Positions 14,862-17,816 of a stretch of 17,816 nucleotides of DNA are shown here, piece after piece. The notes below the pieces were generated by a model. It had not been told where the DNA came from. It made no database searches and saw only the letters and a list, made by a program, of their open reading frames with translations. A program made the translations under genes and the position numbers. The stretch is taken from positions 1,109-18,924 of the forward strand of contig DCCL01000289.1 of the NCBI GenBank assembly GCA_002313795.1, read 5' to 3'. The stretch is from Faecalibacterium prausnitzii (GTDB taxonomy: Bacteria; Bacillota; Clostridia; Oscillospirales; Ruminococcaceae). Each line of letters starts with the position of its first letter. Position 1 is the stretch's first letter.

Positions 14862-15755
14862 TCAACAGAATTTCATGCGGTATTCCTTCGGGGTGCAGTG
14901 CTTGATCTCCCGGAAGCTTTTGATAAAGTAGCTGCCGTCGGTGAAGCCGCACTCCGCACCGATCTCGCCGGTCTTGAGCCGGGTGGAGCGGAGCAGCTCC
15001 GCTGCCTTTTCCACCCGGTACTGCTTGACATACTGGATGGGGGTGATGCCCAGCATCTGCCGGAAACTGCGCAGGCAGGCGCTCTCGCTGAGCGCCACAC
15101 TGCCCGCAATGAGCTGCACTGTCAGCTCCTCCGAATAGTGCTCTTCCACAAAGCGGAGCATCTGTTTCATCCGCTCTGCAGCGATTTGTTCCTGCTGGGA
15201 GACTTTGGTGCGCCCGCCCACACACTGGGTGCTGAGCAGCCGCAGGGCCAGCGAGAGATGATACCGCACCCGGTTCTCGTAATCGAACGGTTCATCCGAG
15301 ACTTCTTTCCAGCTTTCCCGCAGGCAGTCCAGCACCTGACGCTGCCAGGGCACCGACTCATCCAGCAGGAAAAAAGCCGGTGCATCCGGCTGGAGCATGG
15401 GCCGGATGAGTTTCTGCCAGAAGATGGTGTCCATACCGCCCACAAGGCGAGGCTGGAACACTCCGGAGTGGAGCAGTGCCACCCCTTCTACGGCCTGTTC
15501 TACCGAGTGGAGAACGCCGGAGTTGATGAACACCCCCTGTCCGGTCTGCAGCGTCAGGCGGGTCTTGTTCACATCCACGTTCAGCGGCCCCTGCATGCTG
15601 AGGATATACTCGAACTCTTCGTGCCAGTGCCATGCCACCGAGTAGCTGGCCAGGTCTTCGGCATAGCAGGCGATGGGGAACAGAGTGCTGCCGTGCTGCA
15701 CCAGTTCCCGGCCTTTTTCGCTTGCAACGATGTTGGAACTCACATTTAGTGCCAT
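14862..15755 (-). CDS. AraC-family transcriptional regulator
   Basis: The 297-aa protein has an N-terminal cupin-like sensing domain (AWHWHEEFEYILSMQGPLNV at 41-60, and VLHSVEQ) and a C-terminal double helix-turn-helix AraC domain (about 195-297), ending in the hallmark GFTDGSYFIKSFREIKHCTP stretch. The start at 15755 (MALNVSS) is chosen because a GAGAGGAA site precedes it by 9 nt; an in-frame ATG at 15782 has no such site. It is the first gene of an operon with the MATE pump and VOC protein, so it likely controls them in response to a small molecule. I find no convincing -35/-10 pair upstream. Confidence 0.9.
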   Translation of the reverse strand: MALNVSSNIVASEKGRELVQHGSTLFPIACYAEDLASYSVAWHWHEEFEYILSMQGPLNVDVNKTRLTLQTGQGVFINSGVLHSVEQAVEGVALLHSGVFQPRLVGGMDTIFWQKLIRPMLQPDAPAFFLLDESVPWQRQVLDCLRESWKEVSDEPFDYENRVRYHLSLALRLLSTQCVGGRTKVSQQEQIAAERMKQMLRFVEEHYSEELTVQLIAGSVALSESACLRSFRQMLGITPIQYVKQYRVEKAAELLRSTRLKTGEIGAECGFTDGSYFIKSFREIKHCTPKEYRMKFC

Positions 15756-16057
15756 ATTTACCAGTTCCTCTCCCCAAAACATTGAAGATTTTTTATCAAA
15801 GCCGATTTTGTTGTATAAATCAACTGTTTTTGTTCTATCTTATCCGCCGGTTTCGTGGTATTATTCTATCAGAGCTCAACAAGCTCAGTATAACACCGAT
15901 GCAGAGGGAACACAACCCGTGACGCAGCGCTTTTCCGCTCATCAGCCTTGCGTTCTGCATACGTTCTGCCGGTGCTGATGGCCTCGATGCCAAAAGCATC
16001 CTGACCGCGGGGTTCTTGGAGCCCCACTACACTTTATCAGTTACGGAGGTATTTATT
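15756..16057 (+). other. Intergenic region with hairpins, candidate leader of the small-protein gene
   Basis: Between the AraC gene and the plus-strand small gene there are 302 bp. An AT-rich half (15780-15870) probably holds promoters for both, with a possible plus-strand -10 TATTAT at 15859-15864 but no good -35. Four hairpins follow: GAGCT/AGCTC (15872-15886), CATCAGC/GCTGATG (15940-15980), GATGC/GCATC (15986-16000) and GGGGTTC/GAGCCCC (16009-16025). They lie before the GGAGG site (16045-16049) and would form a structured 5' leader of up to about 190 nt. It matches no riboswitch that I recognise. Confidence 0.45.
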
Positions 16058-16309
16058 ATGCTTCGCATCGAATATTTTGATAAAAACCGCTTTATGAAGC
16101 AGGTCGCCGCCAGCCGTGGCAGCGTCATCCTGCATCTGGACAATGGCTCCACCTGCGACCTCAAGAAGGACGGCGAGGCTTCTGCCATCTTCCAGACCAT
16201 GGACGCCCCCAAGAAGGGCTTCAGCATCAGCGTGAGCGACCCCGCTGATGTCACCGGATTCCTGCGCTATATGCTGGAGGCTGGCCGCAGTGACCGCACT
16301 GCCTGCTAA
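16058..16309 (+). CDS. Small protein of unknown function, 83 aa
   Basis: I do not recognise a family. The protein is soluble, with no signal peptide or membrane segment. It has a beta-rich middle (SVILHLDNGSTCDLKKDG and GFSISVSDPAD) and a final helix (VTGFLRYMLEAGR), and two Cys at 34 and 83. The ATG at 16058 follows a strong GGAGG site with 8-nt spacing, and codon use resembles its neighbours, so it is very likely a real gene. A TTG upstream at 16016 is in frame but without a ribosome binding site. It stands alone between a structured leader and a strong terminator, suggesting a single-gene, individually regulated unit. Confidence 0.8.
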   Translation: MLRIEYFDKNRFMKQVAASRGSVILHLDNGSTCDLKKDGEASAIFQTMDAPKKGFSISVSDPADVTGFLRYMLEAGRSDRTAC

Positions 16310-16346
16310 ACACTGACATTCTCATTCTTCATTATTATATCACAGC

Positions 16347-16397
16347 AAAACAGTACCGCCCGCGCTGACCGAACATCAGCGCGGGCGGTGCTGTTTT
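16347..16397. terminator. Two-way intrinsic terminator
   Basis: A perfect 14-bp GC stem (16355-16368 with 16376-16389, loop of 7) is flanked by AAAACAG and CTGTTTT, which extend the pairing to 21 of 22 and provide T-runs in both directions. It ends the small-protein transcript and the converging PH-domain gene. Confidence 0.93.
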
Positions 16398-16414
16398 CTT
16401 CCTATAGTCATTCT

Positions 16415-16792
16415 TTACAGGATGCAGTGGCTGATGGCTCTTGCCACCGCAAACAGCTCATCCTGCCCGATAAAGCCGAACTTTGCTTCGTGCTCATCGG
16501 CGTAGCAGACCGTCAGTTCCGAAGTCTGCAAGGGATCCCCGAAACCAGCCGTCTGGATGCCGAAGTGGACGACCTTCCGGTAGGGCAGGACGAAAATTTC
16601 CTGCCGGGTGCCGGTGACGCCCTGCATATCCACCATAAAAATACGGTGGGTGGTAAAAACAGCCTGATCACGCACGGTCTTGTAGGCTCCCACGATTTGC
16701 TCCCCGTCCAGCAGCATGGCCTGCACACTCTTGCAGATATCTTTCTCCTTGATGCGGACAAGGTTCTGCATCGGCTTTTCCCGGAATTCCAT
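16415..16792 (-). CDS. Bacterial PH-domain protein (bPH_1 type)
   Basis: The 125-aa protein is nearly all one bacterial pleckstrin-homology-like domain of the bPH_1 (DUF1696) family. The telltale segments are GEQIVGAYKTVRDQAVFTTH (30-49), FMVDMQGVTG (52-61), VLPYRKVVHFGIQTAGFGDP (68-87) and ELTVCY. Similar proteins occur widely in Firmicutes; the fold is known but the function is not, and stress or envelope roles have been proposed for relatives. It has no membrane segment. The start at 16792 is favoured by an AAGGGGAG site; the frame is open upstream to 16888, but that part spans the promoter. It is transcribed alone and converges on the two-way terminator. Confidence 0.85.
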   Translation of the reverse strand: MEFREKPMQNLVRIKEKDICKSVQAMLLDGEQIVGAYKTVRDQAVFTTHRIFMVDMQGVTGTRQEIFVLPYRKVVHFGIQTAGFGDPLQTSELTVCYADEHEAKFGFIGQDELFAVARAISHCIL

Positions 16793-16841
16793 TTCAGACT
16801 CCCCTTTCCTGCTGCTCTGCGGCAGCGGCTCTTTTGGGCTC

Positions 16842-16870
16842 AGTATAGCATTTCCCCGCGACGTATGCAA
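16842..16870 (-). promoter_or_regulatory. Promoter of the PH-domain gene
   Basis: On the minus strand TTGCAT (16865-16870) and TATACT (16842-16847) are spaced by exactly 17 bp. The leader before the start codon would be about 45 nt. It is divergent from the nucleoid-protein promoter about 45 bp away. Confidence 0.75.
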
Positions 16871-16913
16871 GTCAGAGACCGTTTTCATTCTCGCCTTTTG
16901 GGGCGGGATGTGC

Positions 16914-16919
16914 TATACT
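16914..16919 (+). promoter_or_regulatory. Extended -10 promoter of the NdpA-type gene
   Basis: TGC-TATACT makes an extended -10 element on the plus strand; no good -35 is visible at 17 bp, which is tolerated with an extended -10. The leader, about 55 nt, contains a perfect 6-bp hairpin CAGGGC-acct-GCCCTG (16945-16960). Confidence 0.55.
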
Positions 16920-16982
16920 TGCAGATGATTTGACGATTTTACCGCAGGGCACCTGCCCTGTCACCCGGAAAAGAGGTTTAAT

Positions 16983-17816
16983 ATGGAGATCATCGTTCAT
17001 CAGGCCATCCTTCATGTGCTGGATACCACACTGGACGCCCCCGTGCTCAGCGGCAGCTGCATGGAGATGACGGCAGAAAAAACTGCCTACCTGCAATACC
17101 ACATCGAAAAACTGTTCGCCAGCGACGACATCCGCCAGTGCCGCCCCCTGCCGGACTCGGCATTCCGCTATGAGCTGGAACAGAACAAGGACTTTATCGA
17201 CCTGTCCTGCCGCATCGCGGGGGTGCTCTTCGACTACATGCACGCCCACACCACCATCCCCGGGGCCGACCTTGCAGTGGTGGATTTCACCCGGGACGGC
17301 CAGCCCTGGCTGGGCATCCTCAAGCTGAACTACAAAAACGGCTATACCCACTATACTGAGAGCGTAAACGGCGGGCAGGTCAACTCCATCATCCAGCAGC
17401 GGGCCTGCCTGCCCACCCAGAGCGGCAAAGTGGAGGAAGGTGCTCTCGTGGACCTGAGCGATTATTCCATGCGTCTGCTGGAAAAGAAGTTCGATATCGA
17501 CGGCCACAAGGAGTTTTATCTTTCCACTGTGGTGTTCCAGTACACCACTGCCGAACCGGAAAAGAAAAAGCTTCAGGCCATTCAGGACGCCGCCGTGCAG
17601 GCCGTGCAGGAAAATTATCAGGACGAACCCCATGTGGAAGCTCAGGTGGCCATGCTCATCGCCAATCAGGCCGCAGACAACGACAACCGGGTGACAGTAG
17701 AGCAGGTGCGCCAGCAGCTGGCCGAGGAATACCCGCTGGCTGCTGTTCCCTTCGATGACTATGTGGAAAAGAGCGAGGTATTGGAGGAGGCCGCCGCGCC
17801 CGTCACCGTCACCCCT
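16983..17816 (+). CDS. NdpA-type nucleoid-associated protein (3' end outside the window)
   Basis: This is the first 278 codons of a nucleoid-associated protein of the NdpA/YejK family (PF04245), DNA-binding proteins of unclear job. The family's N-terminal start IVHQAILHVLD (residues 4-14), the core VVDFTRDGQPWLGILKLNYK, and the GGQVNSIIQQRACLPTQSGK and YLSTVV regions are recognisable. The ATG at 16983 follows AAGAGG with 6-nt spacing. No stop occurs before the window ends, so it is cut by the window, not broken. The family is usually about 330-350 aa, so most of the gene is present. A long antisense frame over 16872-17633 is only its shadow. Confidence 0.85.
   Translation, partial: MEIIVHQAILHVLDTTLDAPVLSGSCMEMTAEKTAYLQYHIEKLFASDDIRQCRPLPDSAFRYELEQNKDFIDLSCRIAGVLFDYMHAHTTIPGADLAVVDFTRDGQPWLGILKLNYKNGYTHYTESVNGGQVNSIIQQRACLPTQSGKVEEGALVDLSDYSMRLLEKKFDIDGHKEFYLSTVVFQYTTAEPEKKKLQAIQDAAVQAVQENYQDEPHVEAQVAMLIANQAADNDNRVTVEQVRQQLAEEYPLAAVPFDDYVEKSEVLEEAAAPVTVTP

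Noticed and set aside
14836..15225. N-terminal extension of the MATE pump by 130 codons
   Set aside because: The added Cys/Arg/Pro-rich stretch is an out-of-frame reading of the AraC gene; the ATG at 14835 with AAAGGAG fits the family start.
16872..17633. Minus-strand open frame of 253 codons opposite the NdpA-type gene
   Set aside because: The plus strand encodes a recognisable family protein with a ribosome binding site and promoter; this frame is its shadow.
1..17816. Mobile elements, CRISPR arrays, tRNA or rRNA genes
   Set aside because: I saw no transposase or integrase, no regularly spaced repeats, and no tRNA or rRNA-like sequence in any intergenic gap.

Overview
The window looks like chromosomal DNA of a GC-rich gut Firmicute of the Ruminococcaceae/Oscillospiraceae type, most like Faecalibacterium. 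This is inferred from the fatty-acid gene set with FabK as the enoyl reductase, strong AGGAGG-type ribosome binding sites, high-GC codon use and hairpin-rich intergenic repeats. No rRNA or other marker is present to prove it.

Left part (1-4212). A hairpin-rich intergenic stretch is followed by a minus-strand pair, murD (cell-wall precursor ligase) and a coupled GNAT acetyltransferase, with a near-consensus promoter. Divergent from murD is a plus-strand gene for an oligopeptide-binding lipoprotein (TTG start) with no permease genes beside it. A long two-way terminator separates it from the next operon.

Centre (4213-12990). A minus-strand type II fatty-acid synthesis operon reads, in transcription order, acpP, accD, accA, fabH, a 240-bp non-coding repeat-like insert, fabK, a second FabK/nitronate-monooxygenase-family flavoprotein, fabD, fabG, fabF, fabZ. 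Most junctions overlap (ATGA or longer) or lie within a few bases. AccA and AccD make the carboxyltransferase, FabD loads malonyl onto ACP, FabH starts chains, and FabF, FabG, FabZ and FabK elongate them. Biotin carboxyl carrier (accB) and biotin carboxylase (accC) are absent. The operon has a consensus -35/-10 promoter, with AT-rich palindromes and a repeated 11-mer that could be operators.

Right part (13077-17816). A minus-strand operon encodes an AraC-type regulator, a MATE efflux pump and a VOC/glyoxalase-fold protein, ending at a clear terminator. Next come a hairpin-rich possible leader and a plus-strand 83-aa protein that I do not recognise, then a two-way terminator. A minus-strand bacterial PH-domain (bPH_1) protein is divergent from a NdpA-type nucleoid-associated protein gene that runs off the window.

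No mobile element, CRISPR array, tRNA or rRNA was seen. The most unusual points are the extra cysteine-rich flavoprotein inside the fatty-acid operon, the non-coding insert between fabH and fabK, the missing accB/accC, and the structured leader before the unknown small protein.
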